A DNA stretch of 64,000 nucleotides from Nansenia antarctica (Eukaryota > Chordata > Actinopteri > Argentiniformes > Microstomatidae): the NCBI GenBank assembly GCA_963989245.1, contig OZ022342.1:12414297-12478296 (forward strand). Direction: 5' to 3'. Numbering within the stretch: the first letter of the stretch is position 1; each line of letters opens with the position of its first letter. Of the stretch, positions 15,320 to 27,334 are shown in pieces. A model generated the notes under the pieces. That model had not been told where the DNA came from and searched no databases. It saw nothing but the letters and a program-made list of their open reading frames with translations. Both the position numbers and the translations under genes were made by a program.

Positions 15320-15738
15320 CAGTGCCTATGGAAAGTATGCAGACACCGTACATTTGTTTCCATAGTTATACACTGAGAGTTGGTAGTGACAACCTGATCC
15401 ACACAGTGCGTTATTGCTTCCTATGCAAATCAAACACCCTATACAAACAAGATAATAATAAAGAAAATTACTTATTATTATCCTTGCATGAAGATGGACC
15501 CAATTCAACTTATTTGTTGATGACATTTTTGCATTTATTATTTTATAATTGTTATGAGGGTCATAGCAAAGGGTCTGAATACATGAGGCATTTCTGTATT
15601 TCAATTTAACTGAAATTTTAAAAAAACATGTTTTCGCTTTGTCATTCTGGGGTATTTTGTGTGGATTGATGGCAAATTATGTGTATTTATTAAAATGTGG
15701 AAAAAGTGAAGGGGTGTGAATCCTTTTAGACAGCACTG
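15320..15738 (+). mobile_element. Non-autonomous Tc1-type element (MITE)
   Basis: The left end reads CAGTGCCTATGGAAAGTATG and the right end GGATTCACACCCCTTCAC when complemented. Both are preceded or followed by TA (15318-15319 and 15739-15740), as expected for Tc1/mariner target choice. The interior shares blocks (ATCCACACAGTG, GCAAATCA, TTGTTGATGACAT, CTTTGTCATTCTGGGGTA) with the two copies at 41821-42209 and 44025-44471. No transposase frame is present. Confidence 0.8.
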
Positions 15739-15740
15739 TA

Positions 15741-16445
<705 letters not shown>

Positions 16446-16561
16446 GGTTAGCCACATTGTGTTGTCATTATTGTGAGTCAGGCACTGTGAATACTAGTCA
16501 AGATCCTAAAACCATCATGGCATCAAGCATGGCAAAGCCTCACCCCTTGTAATACAGATTA

Positions 16562-16670
16562 GTTCCAGGTAGCTCATGATTATAAGGCTGATGCGCACAA
16601 TTGCAGTGTATCAACACCAGTATGCTCGCTTACATTGCAAAGACCTACATTATATTCCCGTTAAACAAAA
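16562..16670 (+). repeat. Interspersed repeat copy B (empty-site form)
   Basis: AGTTCCAGGTAGCTCATGAT, then ATAAGGCTGATGCGCACAAT and GCAGTGTATCAACACCAG, run continuously. The same blocks at 10827-10859 and 11346-11416 are split by the LINE. This copy gives the pre-insertion structure of the family. Confidence 0.75.
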
Positions 16671-17427
16671 GGCTGCTTTGTTATCTGTCTGATCCAAAGA
16701 ATAGAGTGGGTGGAGAAGGATAAGTGAGCTTACCTTGTGGAACATCAAAACAATAGGTGCACACAATTCTCCTATTTGTTTTTTACCATACAATCTATTC
16801 TATACAGTAGCTCCTCATGTTCCCAGGGCTTCACCTATTGTATTGCATTGTATTGTTTAGATTCAACAATATAACTATAACACTGTGCAATGAGGGTGAG
16901 ATCAATGTTACATAACTAGTAAACATGCGTGCTGTTTTTCGCAGATGATGCCAGGGCACTCCTCAGATGAGTCTAACCTTCAAAAACATCTAGCCTAGTT
17001 CTAGTCTAGGGTCATTAGAGGGATATTTCATCCACCTGCCATATACTAAGAGTTTGATGAATTCTCCCAAGGACCTGTTTGTGTGGATGCTATGTGTGTA
17101 ATGGCAGTGATATGACAAGCCTGTGCCTTTGACAGATTCCCCTGGATGTTGATGACAGCCAGTGCTACGAGCTAGCCTGATGGACAGCGACTGGATCTTA
17201 TCGTAGCATGGCTATCAAGGGGGCTTGACAAGCCTCTTTATCTCCCAGCCACACACTCCTCCCGTGCCTTGCAGTGGTAGGGGAGAGAGAAAGAAGGAGG
17301 GGGAGAGGGGGAAAGTAAGGGTGGGCAGGGAAGAGAGAGAGAGAGAGTGAGGGAGGAAGAAAGAGATAGAAGAGAGAATTGTGTGTGTTTGTGTTTGTGT
17401 GTGCGTGGGTTAGGTTTGTTCGTTAGT
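16671..17427. other. No gene; purine-rich tract at 17275-17375
   Basis: A GA-rich, imperfect purine tract occupies about 17275-17375, followed by GTGTTTGTGTGTG. No coding or RNA feature is supported. Confidence 0.5.
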
Positions 17428-17548
17428 TGACTAGCGAGTGTGTCATTGATTTTCAACAAGGCGGAAATGTATTCACATTTTTCGAAAGAATAGTCTGAAC
17501 ATTAAATCGGATGCCGACATGCAGACCAAAACTCTAGGATGTGTCACA
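17428..17548. mobile_element. TGTGACA-family MITE, right half only
   Basis: GTTGACTAGCGAGTGTGTCA, then TTGATTTTCAACAA, then CGGATGCCGACATGCAGACC and AAAACTCTAGGATGTGTCACA aligns with the right arm of the full copy at 53222-53533. The partner arm is missing to the left, where GT-rich sequence begins. Confidence 0.75.
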
Positions 17549-17636
17549 TGTGTGTGTGCATCAATTTGCTTAAACCTAAATGAACTGGGTAAAACTAAAG
17601 GATATATAGTCCTTAAAAGTATTCAGTGGTGATACA

Positions 17637-17728
17637 TGTGACAGGGTCTGGTTAAAAAGTCCTGCCATGGTCATGATCATGGTCAGTTTTTCCAGATTAT
17701 GAAAGTGCAGATTGTAAGCTTTCATATG
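17637..17728. mobile_element. TGTGACAGGGTCTGG-type element end
   Basis: TGTGACAGGGTCTGGTTAAA and further blocks to ATTATGAAAGTGCAGATTGT match 60066-60141. The first bases (TGTGACAG, then GGTGAAA in the second copy) resemble the ends of the neighbouring palindromic family, so the two may share a transposase. Only one end is visible. Confidence 0.6.
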
Positions 17729-18830
17729 TGTCATACACTGAAAATAGTTGAAGAAGATAGTGGAGAAACGCGCTCTGAATCAAAACACAGGCAAAACAGC
17801 TGCATGTTTAGCACATCACAACATGCTGATAGGACATCAACATGCTAAAAACACATAACTACACATAATTAGACACAGTCCTTGCTTTTGAACACGTCCT
17901 AAAACAAAATGTTGTGTACAAGCCATGTATCACTTACCAGTAGCCTATGGCAGACGAGACAGTGAATCCAATTCACAAATTATTATATTAATTACTATTA
18001 TAAATGAGTGATCCTAAAACTGTTGTTTGTTATATCGAGTGAGTTCTTCAACACTTCAACTCTCGTAATATGCAAAACCCCAGAATTTGTTGTATATTAT
18101 CAACGTGGTTACTGTCACCATGCTTCGTCTGATACTTTAATGCAAATACAATTTGGAGAATGTACATATATCCATATGCACCCAGTGTATAAGTGTCACC
18201 CTCCATATGGCTTTCACATTTTTCCTTCCATACTCCCACGAACGGCTGGGGTGTGACACCTGTCTGTCTCGCTGAGACTTCTCAACACTTGAGGGTGGCT
18301 AGGCCTGTGTGAAAGAGCTACTCTCTCATGCAGCGCGTGGTGTGTGGTCCCCGGGTGGCTGGGAAGGGAGGAGAGAGGGCCGCTCGAGTGTGGGTTGTGG
18401 TTAAATGCTGTGCTAAGCATGTCAGATGGGCCTAATTCCCTCGCCTCACTCCTCAGCTCTTCAGGCTGTCATCCATACACACAGATTCAGTGATTCGCTA
18501 CATCTGTGCAAACACAGCCAAAGTCTCACCAGCACCGGCTCTGTGAACCAGTAGCTAAGGGTGGCTGCAAGGATGCTTTTCACCCACTGTAACAATCAAG
18601 GGCTATTTCCGAATGCCACGGAGTGGTAATAGTGGAAGTTCAGTCAGGAACACTCACGTTTAACCATTTATTGAATATAAAATGGTTATAAAATGAGGTT
18701 TGCCGTATTTGGAGGGCTCCGCTCTTATGACAGCTCCCTGTCTGGGACTACAACATGTACATTATATTACATGGCAGAGGGCCCATACATCTACCAAAAC
18801 AGAATCATCTGTCAGCCAATAAGATCTATA
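17729..18830. other. No gene seen
   Basis: Mixed composition. The stretch 18250-18420 is somewhat GC-rich. The open frames on both strands lack recognisable domains. Confidence 0.5.
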
Positions 18831-19164
18831 TTTGACGGCAGCTGGTGAAAGGGGGAACAAGGGGGACTTCTATTCTGAAAAATGTAAATAAGTGTCAAGA
18901 TTGTTGAAAATCAATGACACACTCACTAGTCAAGCCAAAATATGCAATGGATTTGAGTAATTCCCACTACTACCTTGATAACCATAACACTACTTTACAT
19001 TGTTAGCAAAAGCCTGAATCCATTGCATTGCAATATTTTGGCTTGACTAGCAAGTGTGTCATTGATTTTCAACAATGTTGACATTTATTTACATTTTTCA
19101 GAATAGGAGTCTGAATATTTGATCGGTTGCCGACTTGTTCCCCCTTTCACCAGCTGCTGTCACA
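18831..19164. mobile_element. TGTGACA-family palindromic MITE, full copy
   Basis: The two arms are inverted copies over more than 100 bases. The left arm runs GCAGCTGGTGAAAGGGGGAA, TATTCTGAAAAATGTAAATA, GTTGAAAATCAATGACACAC, TAGTCAAGCCAAAATAT. The right arm is the complement in reverse order, ending CCCCCTTTCACCAGCTGCTG then TCACA. The loop at about 18950-19020 is unrelated filler. The right arm keeps about 30 bases near its end that the left arm has lost. No transposase frame is present. Confidence 0.85.
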
Positions 19165-19831
19165 TGTGTAGTGGACATATCATATGCTTCTTCTCTAGAT
19201 CACTCAGAATGACCCTCGCCGTAACACACTGAACCTACCTTTAGATGCATTTCTGGATTAGATGGAGGGCATTCTAGCATTATGTGACGGAATAGACATG
19301 TGTAACTGTCACAAGATGAAACGGGACCTTATAATAGGATGGGAAGTTCACAGGCATGTTGATCACACACAGCTGAAGTGGGTTAGATGATAAGTGAACT
19401 AGTGGTGAGATTGGATGTTGTACCCTTTAAAAACCCCTGGGTTTAGATGAGAAGGGAGAGAGGAGGGACAGGGGAAGGGTACTACTGTTGTTGTGCATGG
19501 ACTGTTGGCAACGTTGTTTCCTTGGAGCAAACTATGTTACAGTGAGTCGGAGAACCTGTGCGGCGGACTGGCTGGCTGTGTCTGGGCATGGAGTGGTAGT
19601 TGCAGACAAAAATACTTTCTGCTGGAGCCGAGCTGATCTTGATTAATCACGGAGCTATGGACGTGAGACGTACGGGTAGAGACGAGCTGACCTGGACTAA
19701 TAGCGGAGCTGCCAACGATAGAGCTGAGCCGACCTGGGTGATCGTGGGACTGCCGCCTAGGGACTCTCTCCAGTGCGCCGACGGAGGCGGAGCCATCGCT
19801 GACATCAGGGCGGCAGGCCCCGTATCCAGGA
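19165..19831 (+). other. Possible retroelement terminal or 5' region, CpG-rich; no gene
   Basis: A TTTAAAAA box at about 19426, followed by CpG-rich sequence from 19555, looks like a promoter with downstream leader. Between 19620 and 19755 a degenerate unit recurs two to three times (GAGCTGATCTTGATTAATCA, GAGCTGACCTGGACTAATAG, GAGCCGACCTGGGTGATCG). An 82-codon frame (19600-19848) crosses these units but matches no family I know. It may be the long terminal repeat or 5' untranslated part of a retroelement, broken by the MITE that follows. Confidence 0.35.
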
Positions 19832-20140
19832 AATGGACCTATCGCTAAGCCACGCCCCCTTTGAAAACTCAGACAAACAAACAACGCTTCACTGACAGTG
19901 ACTGACTGACTGACCGTTACTGAATAACATTCAATGACTTACAATGGCGGGAGTTGGCAACATTTCTGATTTACCACAGCAAGTAATGTTTTTTAAAGAT
20001 GACAAGAATATTTCGTTTAGAAGCTTTTCACCATCAGATATTAGCGAGTTGTTTGTCCGAGTTTTCTGCCTGTAGTGACTTTTGCTGTGATATGATTGGA
20101 CAATTTCTATTTTGGGGCGTGGCTTAGCGATAGGTCCATT
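19832..20140. mobile_element. 309-bp MITE with perfect 27-bp inverted ends
   Basis: The ends (19832-19858 and 20114-20140) are exact inverted repeats starting AATGGACCTATCGCTAAGCC and continuing ACGCCCC. Inside, a plus-strand frame of 43 codons starts at the ATG at 19944 (ATGGCGGGAGTTGGC) and stops at 20073-20075. Its peptide begins MAGVGNISDLPQQ and has FFKDDKNISFRSFSP; it looks like a leftover transposase N terminus. Perfect ends point to recent activity. The superfamily is not certain and no clear target duplication was seen. Confidence 0.85.
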
Positions 20141-23100
20141 CTGTGTGAGGGTGTGTTTTGGAGAATCAAAAATCTTGTGCCGGGAAGGTTCGGGGGTGTT
20201 CACTCCATACTGTCACATAACTATTCCAACACATCACCCGATGCCCTTCTTTTCTGTATAAAGAGGGCAAGGACTACCATCCTGCTACTGCAGGGACTAC
20301 AATACTGCAACTGCCCTCTAGAGGATAGGTACCGCCTTACTCTGTTGGCATGGCGTCCAAGTACATTGCTCAGAACTTCTGCAATTTACCTGAGACAGAG
20401 AATCCACAACTTATTTTGTAGATCAGGAATGTAGGCAGAACAAAGTAAGAATTGACCAATGACACTATACCATGTCATCGTCTCATCTCATGAGCTTTTA
20501 TGAAAGGACTTGAGTGGCAGATGTCTTGACAAAGTCATTAATGTTGTATTTATGCAGCTATTATTTTCAACTGTGAGATGGTCTGAAGCTGACCGTCAAC
20601 TGCCATCCTTAAGTAAACCAAAACATTTTCAACCCATGTGCAATCATGAGACAATGTTAGATGAAGAGCATCAACCTTAACATAACATGAGGCAATGTTA
20701 GATGAAGATCATCAACCTTAACATAACAATGTCTAATAAACTGTTCATTTCAACCAACATGTGACTAACCAACAACCAGTAAAAAAAACAATCCAAGATT
20801 GCAAAAGCTACAGAGCTCCAGCTTTTGCATTCTGAAGTTTAAAAAACGTTCAAAAACAATACTCTCACAACCGTTCTTCAACGTTAGCTTGGTTAGTTTC
20901 TGTGACTGTTGCACAACTGTGATGCAATATAAAATGTTCATGAGCATATAACAGAAATATGTTTTCCAGGCTTGTTGGAACATATTGATTCTTTCCAATA
21001 GAATAACTACATACTGTACTTTCATATCTAGAAGTTGTGGACTTCTCTGCAAACAAACATGTCCTGTCCACAGCTACTAAAAGTTCAACTGCTACCTTTT
21101 TCTTGATGTTTGGCAGTGTGGGAATTGACGTCAAGGTGCTCCACCAAGCGAGAAAGACTGCTTGTCCCACAGGACATTGGATGCACCACACTGCCATCCA
21201 TGGAGTAATATCATGACACATCGTTTTTTCAACACAGTCTCTTAGCAAAAGGTGCATTCAGTAACATTATTTGCTGCACTTTACTGTAGCGTGAAATCTG
21301 CACATTTCCTGAAGCAAAACAAACAAACCAAAATGTTAGTAACGCAATTACATAGTACTTTGACTTTAGCAGTTAGGTGATATTGGAATTAATTTTGGTT
21401 AAGTTTTTAAAATATATCTATTTATATATGAATATATTATATATTTTTAAATGCAGACAATGTCTACTGAGTGGGATTCTTGCTGTAATAATATTAATTG
21501 GTTTGGAGTGTCTGCAACGTGTTTTGGACCTTTTTCTAGAATTTATGGGACCCTATGGGGCCCAAAATATGGCTACTGAATATCTACAGATTCAAAATAT
21601 GTAACTTAAATCTAATCAACTACAGCCAAGGTCAGGAAAAAACAGGAATATTTGAAAAATGTGGAACATCCCTTTAACTTCAAGTGGTTAGGGTAAGAGT
21701 AAGTTGCCAGGGGAAGGTAGAAAACATTAGCATTAGCAAAACAAGAATGAACAAACAACACAACACAAGTTCAGTCAGCCCAAAGCCTCCTACTGGTCTG
21801 CCGCTTGACTAACGGTCGTTTGGGGGGTTAGCTGGTAACTACAGTATCATGTGCGAGCACATGTATCCTAAAAGACTTGCCTACTATTTTTACAATGATT
21901 TTTTCTATATTAACTATACACTTATATTCTCTGAAGCCTCAACATTTGAGTTGCCTGATTCGTCAAATGCACAGTATTCGCACATGGACTAGTATTATGT
22001 GGCGACGTCCATGATTTGTAATAATCCCGGAGGTCGTCAGTGTTCTATATCCCGTGTGTCAGTAAAAATTCCATTGCAAATGACCTATCCTATTTTGCTG
22101 ATTCTGGAGGTCCTGGGATAATAGTTGTCCAGCACAAATCAGCATGTCGGTAGTTTGGGGTGAGTTTGTTTTCTCCACAATCTTTTTTTGCTGCGTTTCG
22201 AGAACTAACCAATGCCTGTTGCGCTTGTTGTTCATGAAGCAGATGTTACACAGAGCCATGACAAGATATCCGGGGGAATGTCCGTGAATTCCAGTAAAAC
22301 ACAGACTTCGCTTATAGCTCACGAATACGACACACAAAACACAGATGTCGGGGGGGAGGGATTTCTAAATTACAGATGTCACCAGATAATACTAGTCCCG
22401 TGCGAATAGGGCTTATGTTTCTGAAATGTGCTGTAGACAAAAGGCTTTCAATAATCCCAAATTGCATTAAGAAGTACACCAACTATTTGTGATTCACACA
22501 TCTGGACACATTTGGTTATGGAATACTAAATATGTTTGTATCGTACACGTGTGCAGTATTCCCACATGTACCGTATTCCCACATGTACCGTATTCCCACA
22601 TGTACTGTAACATATGTATTTCTAGTTTCATGCATTAACATTAGTGCTCCAGGGCTTTACCTACACTTAGAGGGTCAATACAGATGATAGATCTGGGAAT
22701 TAAATTAAAAAGAGAAAAGGCTCACCATGTGTTGACCTCCTTTTCCACTAACAGTGCACCTCCTTTAATGTTGTGCAGCAGAGTAGAAATGGGTGCATTT
22801 GACCATCCATGTCAAAACCACCTCATGCTGGCCTTTGTCTTTTAGTGACAGGATGTGCAATGAAAGGTTTGAGTATTATGAGGTTCCCCTTGAAACAAAA
22901 CATGCCAGTAGTATTAGGACACACTATTTATTGTATCTATTTATTTGTATTCATTTTATTTATTAAATAAAAACCAATAACATGACTGTAAAAAGAATAG
23001 ACCGGAAATGTGTTAGCATCCATGTTAATCAGCCACCCTATCTTTCCATGATCCTCTCGTTGAAGAGCAGGCACATTTTCAAGATGTCCTTTAAATTGAG

Positions 23101-23698
23101 TGTAACTTGCTGAATCCCCAACCACCACACCAACTTTTTAAGTCTCTAATTTTCAACTTTCCACAGACGATAGCACTGATATGGAAGCTTATTTTACTGT
23201 TGGCTCTTGCCAGATTACCTTATCTTTCCTATCTTGCTTCCGCTTGCCAGACTGTTTTATTCAGGACGAGAGAGTATGCTAATTTAGTTTCCTTTCAGAA
23301 TTGGGAAATTTATTACTGTCTTTTTTCTTTTTTCTCCATCTTTTGTACGTGACGTCAAAGCCGTAGCTCACTGGCTACTGTCTCATTAAGGAGAGGGAAA
23401 GTAATGTTCTAAAACTGAAAAGGGATTCAAATGAGTGAGTCAGAAAAAACAAGCGTGTTTCAAATTTGTTCGCATGGTCTCAGCTTTGTTTTTCCGTCGC
23501 AACAAGGGAGTTACTAGGGTACCTTTAAGAGTCAGCAATCAAGCTGCAAAAAGTCCTGGGGAAGTATTACACAAAACTGCCTTGGTTATGGCTGTCACTG
23601 TTGTCACTGTAGGCTATACAGTGGTAGAATGAATCCTGTGTGATCACAGTAGGGGAGTATCAGAGAGGGGAATATGGCAAAGGAATGACCAATGACAA

Positions 23699-23701
<3 letters not shown>
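20141..23701. other. No gene; two short tandem repeats
   Basis: A 41-bp unit (ACAATGTTAGATGAAGAGCA and on) is duplicated at 20646-20686 and 20687-20727 with few changes. A 17-bp unit, ATTCCCACATGTACCGT, is repeated three times at 22558-22608. The rest has no supported gene, RNA or element. Confidence 0.55.

Positions 23702-23783
<82 letters not shown>
23702..23783. repeat. (GA)n microsatellite
   Basis: GA dinucleotides with a single ACAC interruption near 23740. Confidence 0.98.
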
Positions 23784-23785
<2 letters not shown>

Positions 23786-25630
23786 CACTGAACCTTCAAG
23801 CAATCACTGCCAACCTCAGCCAACCAAGCACATGTTCTGTCTTTAGTTCTACCTAATGAAATTGTTTGAATGCATTGTCCCATTGTTCTGCTGTTCATTT
23901 TGCTCTGAGAAATTTCCAGAAGACTAGGGACCAAAACACTTTAGGACAGACACATTAAGAGAGTGGGGCCTATATTGAAAAAAAAATAATAAGATCCATG
24001 ACCACCTATCGCACAAGATAATTCTGCTGATGGCATTGACACATATTAACTATCAAACATAAAATAGCTAGATCAGTGGCCATGAGGGTGTATTGTTCAT
24101 CTGGCTGACCCTTCAAATAGAACAGTTATTCATGTTTCAGGCCTTTTCATCTGAATAGTCAATAGAAAAAACAAGACAAGTATAGAGACTATTAATCTCT
24201 ATAAAAACAATACAAGCATGGCCACTCAAAGCACACACTTTGATATCATCAGCGTACAAGACATAGTATTTACAGTACAATAACCAAGACAAAACAGAAA
24301 ACCCCCCGACTGTAAACAAAATATTTGCAAACAATATTCAAATCAACATGACATTTACTAGAGAATATTGTTCAGTGCTAATGAGGACATCTATATGTTT
24401 ACTGCACTAGCAGACAGTTTGGTATTTTACTTTGCTCTTAAGGACCATTAGGTGAGCATATTATAGCACCTCCAGTGTGCCAAATAGGCAGGGTTTGGCA
24501 CACCATTGGTCTTGAGATGCCAACCCTATTCTCCTTGTAGAAGTATGTGCTGGTTCCAATCTGTGAGCCAAAAGGAAAAATTACATCCCCAGGATATTGT
24601 AAACTTTAGGTCCAAGATCATTGGTGTGCTCCAACCATGCCTTGCACAGTTACTCTGAAGTCTGAGGACTTATCCTTATCATGGATACATTTCACATTCA
24701 AATGTCTACTACAGAGTGTGTCCACTGTCCCCAGTGCCAGAAAAAGAAGAAGAAAATGTATATTTTAGTCCCTGAAGCCTGGTAAAAACAGTGCTGTAGC
24801 CACCACACAGTACTGTAGGTGTTCCGTTAAAAATCCTCAGGAGAGAGGCAAGGGTAAAATGTCCATAACTTCATTATTAATGGAGATTGTATTCCTTTGT
24901 CACAATTCCTTTGTCACAGTTAGCACATTAAGCATGGTATTACTTTAGGCCCAGTGATTATGGGGACAGCCGTTACAGCTTCGGCTGACGAGAGGGAACT
25001 GAGAGAACAGAGAATGTATTAATATTCCACAATACTGCTGTGGTCTTCATTTAGTAAAGTTTGGACCTATGATGGATTCACCGCAATTAGCATTTAATTA
25101 AACAGCTCATTAAAATCTTATTTGAGTGATGTAAAGGAACACTTATGTATTTTTTCCCCAGCTGAATAATGAAAAAAGTTGTAATTGAACTTCCAATCCA
25201 TTAGAAGCAGCAGACTAAATGTGACCAACAGCTGGTCATCGTGTAATATGAATGAGAACAAGTGAAATGCCTCATTATTGAAAACTTTTTTACCCAAATC
25301 ACTTAATAAAATGCTAAATTAATTCTTAGTGTTCCTCTGCATCAACTACATGTATTCCATTAGCAGCACTGATAGCCTTTCACTGTTACAGGAAGTGTAT
25401 CTTGCAGTATATGGGAGAAGCATTTGCCACCAGCTGCAGTATAGGCTGTAGTGAAACATACTATGTCATCGTCCTGCATCTTAACCGAAATAAATGGTTA
25501 AGGCAACATCCAACCTGCAACAGTACTTGCTGAACCAAACCTCATTCTGATGTATACTGTATGAAGGCTCAACCGTTCTATTAGATGTATTTTGTGATAG
25601 TGAAACTCCTCCACCTTATCTGAGAATCTA
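23784..25630. other. No gene; possible conserved non-coding stretch at 25060-25340
   Basis: The 25060-25340 stretch is complex, repeat-free and dense in homeodomain-type cores (GCAATTAGCATTTAATTAAA, CATTAAAATC, AAATTAATTC). This is the look of vertebrate developmental enhancers, but conservation cannot be seen from one sequence. A minus frame at 24137-24334 with a YADD string is discussed under rejected items. Confidence 0.35.
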
Positions 25631-25848
25631 AATGGTAAATGGACTGCACTTACGTATATAGCGCCTTTATCCAAAGCACTTTACAACGGCCTCTCATTCA
25701 CCAATTCACACACACATTCACACACAAGCTACCATCGCTCACTGGTAGCAATTAGGGGTTGGGGTTCAGTGTCTTGCCCAAGGACACCTCGACATGCCAA
25801 CCTTGCAATCATTAGACGCGGCTCAACCTCCTGCGCCACAGCCGCCCC
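25631..25848 (-). mobile_element. tRNA-derived SINE, minus strand, B box deleted
   Basis: Reads in reverse the same family as 5429-5695: TAAATGGACTGCAC, ATAGCGCC, AAAGCACTTTACAA, GTTCAGTGTCTTGCCCAAGG. The head near 25828-25838 retains an A-box complement (CTCCTGCGCCA). About 30 bases that held the B box are missing between GACATGCC and AACCTTGCAATC. Confidence 0.85.
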
Positions 25849-26218
25849 ATTCCTGTGCCACAGCCGCCCCACATCAATCAGCCAGCTTGCAGAATCTGTT
25901 TTTGTAGTGGTTTAAATGGGTTTGGTGACATCAAATAGTAATTATATAGTGCCTTATTCCAAAGACTTTACAATGGCCTCTCATTCACCGATTCATTCAC
26001 ACACCAATGGCAGCAAGCTACCATGCAAGGCTCCTGCCTGCTCATTGGGAGCAATTAGGGGTTCAGTGTCTTGCCCAAGGACACCTCGACATGTGGCCAG
26101 CCGGGGTTTAAACCGCCAATCTGCCGACCTTACGATCATTAGACGCCGGCTCTACCTCCTGCGCCACAGCCTCCCCATTCCTGCGCCACAGCCGCCCCAC
26201 ATCAATCAGCCAGCTTGC
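25849..26218 (-). mobile_element. Second SINE copy with duplicated flank, minus strand
   Basis: A second, fuller copy of the same SINE lies at about 25927-26176. It keeps a decayed B box (GGTTTAAACC) and the A-box complement. The 42 bases to the right of each copy (25849-25890 and 26177-26218; CACAGCCGCCCCACATCAAT and on) are nearly identical. That shared flank implies tandem duplication of SINE plus flank, not two independent insertions. Confidence 0.8.
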
Positions 26219-26832
26219 TTCTGGACATGAGCAGAAGAGCCAACCTTCTCCATCTGCCCCCGGCGAACCAGCCATTAAACCATCACATTAGGATCAGTTA
26301 CTCCAAAATAAAGCCTTTAATAGAGATAGTGAGAGAGATTGTGAGATTTCAGTGGCCAAATTAGTGTGAGAGGGCAACATAGAAAGAGAGATCTCAAATA
26401 GGTTTAATCTTTCAGTGCCTCTTATTTACAAACCTCTTACAATGATACATTTTGAACTTTCTGTCAATACTGATGGATGCTTTGGTACTCTTATCTGTTT
26501 TACGGAATACCTCTTCTCATTACATCCACAACACATTTGACATGGCATCAAAAGTCAGGCTAAAACCTCTGTTAAAAAATGTGTCATTTATTAATTAAAT
26601 TTAAAAATTACTCTTTTTGGAAGTTGAAATAATTCTAGTGTTAGTCTGATGTGGGCCTCAATTTTTTGTAATATATTTTATACTCTATGGTACATTTGAC
26701 ACATCTGAAATCCAAAAGACTTTAACTGGCCGTTATGTCTGTGTCTGGTGAAATGGTGAGTCTGCAGGAAGGTAGTAAATTGGAATGAAAAGGTAATTCA
26801 CACCTTCCTGCAGAATGAAATCGGATCTGAAT
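26219..26832. other. No gene; 13-bp inverted pair
   Basis: TCTGCAGGAAGGT (26761-26773) and its exact complement (26802-26814) form a 54-base hairpin. Otherwise AT-rich sequence without recognised content. Confidence 0.5.
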
Positions 26833-26847
26833 GCTAATATAATCTTT

Positions 26848-27038
26848 TTTTTTTAAGTTATTTTTTCTGAGTGGGGCAGTCCCACTCATATTTTTCATTT
26901 TTATTGACAGTTACAGACAGTCCAGTTTAGACAGGAAGGATGGGTGAGAGAGAGAGGAGGGATGACATGCAGGATATGTCCCCGGCCGGAATCGAACCAG
27001 GGACCCTGCGGTTACCGCTACGCCACCTAAGCGCCCCT
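26848..27038 (-). mobile_element. Second type of tRNA-derived SINE, minus strand, with target duplication
   Basis: Read on the minus strand, the head has a textbook A box (TGGCGTAGCGG, plus 27015-27025) and B box (GGTTCGATTCC, plus 26988-26998). These are followed by GGCCGGGGACATATCCTGCA, a CT-rich stretch, and CTGTCTAAACTGGACTGTCT before the tail at the left. Direct repeats GCTAATATAATCTTT (26833-26847) and GCTAATATAGTCTTT (27039-27053) flank it, 14 of 15 identical, and mark the retrotransposition target site. Confidence 0.92.
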
Positions 27039-27084
27039 GCTAATATAGTCTTTATACAGTATGTCGGCTGGAATGTAATTGTTG

Positions 27085-27310
27085 TGGCAGATCACCCCTC
27101 TCAGCAGACAACTGTGGGCCAGATCGGTTCTTGTGGTGGCAAATAGGGCAGAGTGTCAGTGCAAGTATTTTATGGGCCAGTCCTGGTTCAAATGTGGGGA
27201 GCCAATCCTGGATGAGAGTTGGAAATTAGCTGTGTCCCTGATACGTTCCTCCCAGTCAGCAGACAATTGTCGGCCAGTTCTGGTCTTGTGGTGACACATC
27301 TGGTTGAGTG
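27085..27310. repeat. Two-unit GGCCAG-type tandem repeat
   Basis: CAGCAGACAACTGTGGGCCA and CAGCAGACAATTGTCGGCCA, each followed by TTCTTGTGGTGGCA-like or TCTTGTGGTGACA-like sequence, are about 160 bases apart. The motif is related in style to the GGGCCACATCC minisatellite at 27947-28200. Confidence 0.6.
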
Positions 27311-27334
27311 CCAGAAACTGCTAGTATTATACTG

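Noticed and set aside
22558..22608. CRISPR-like short repeats
   Set aside because: Direct 17-bp tandem copies without spacers, in a vertebrate-type genome.
24137..24334. Minus-strand frame containing VLYADDIKVC, like the reverse-transcriptase YADD motif
   Set aside because: No other reverse-transcriptase block lies up- or downstream in any frame. Four residues alone occur by chance in 64 kb of six-frame translation.
26988..27025. Functional tRNA gene on the minus strand
   Set aside because: It is the head of a SINE, with body, tail and target duplication.
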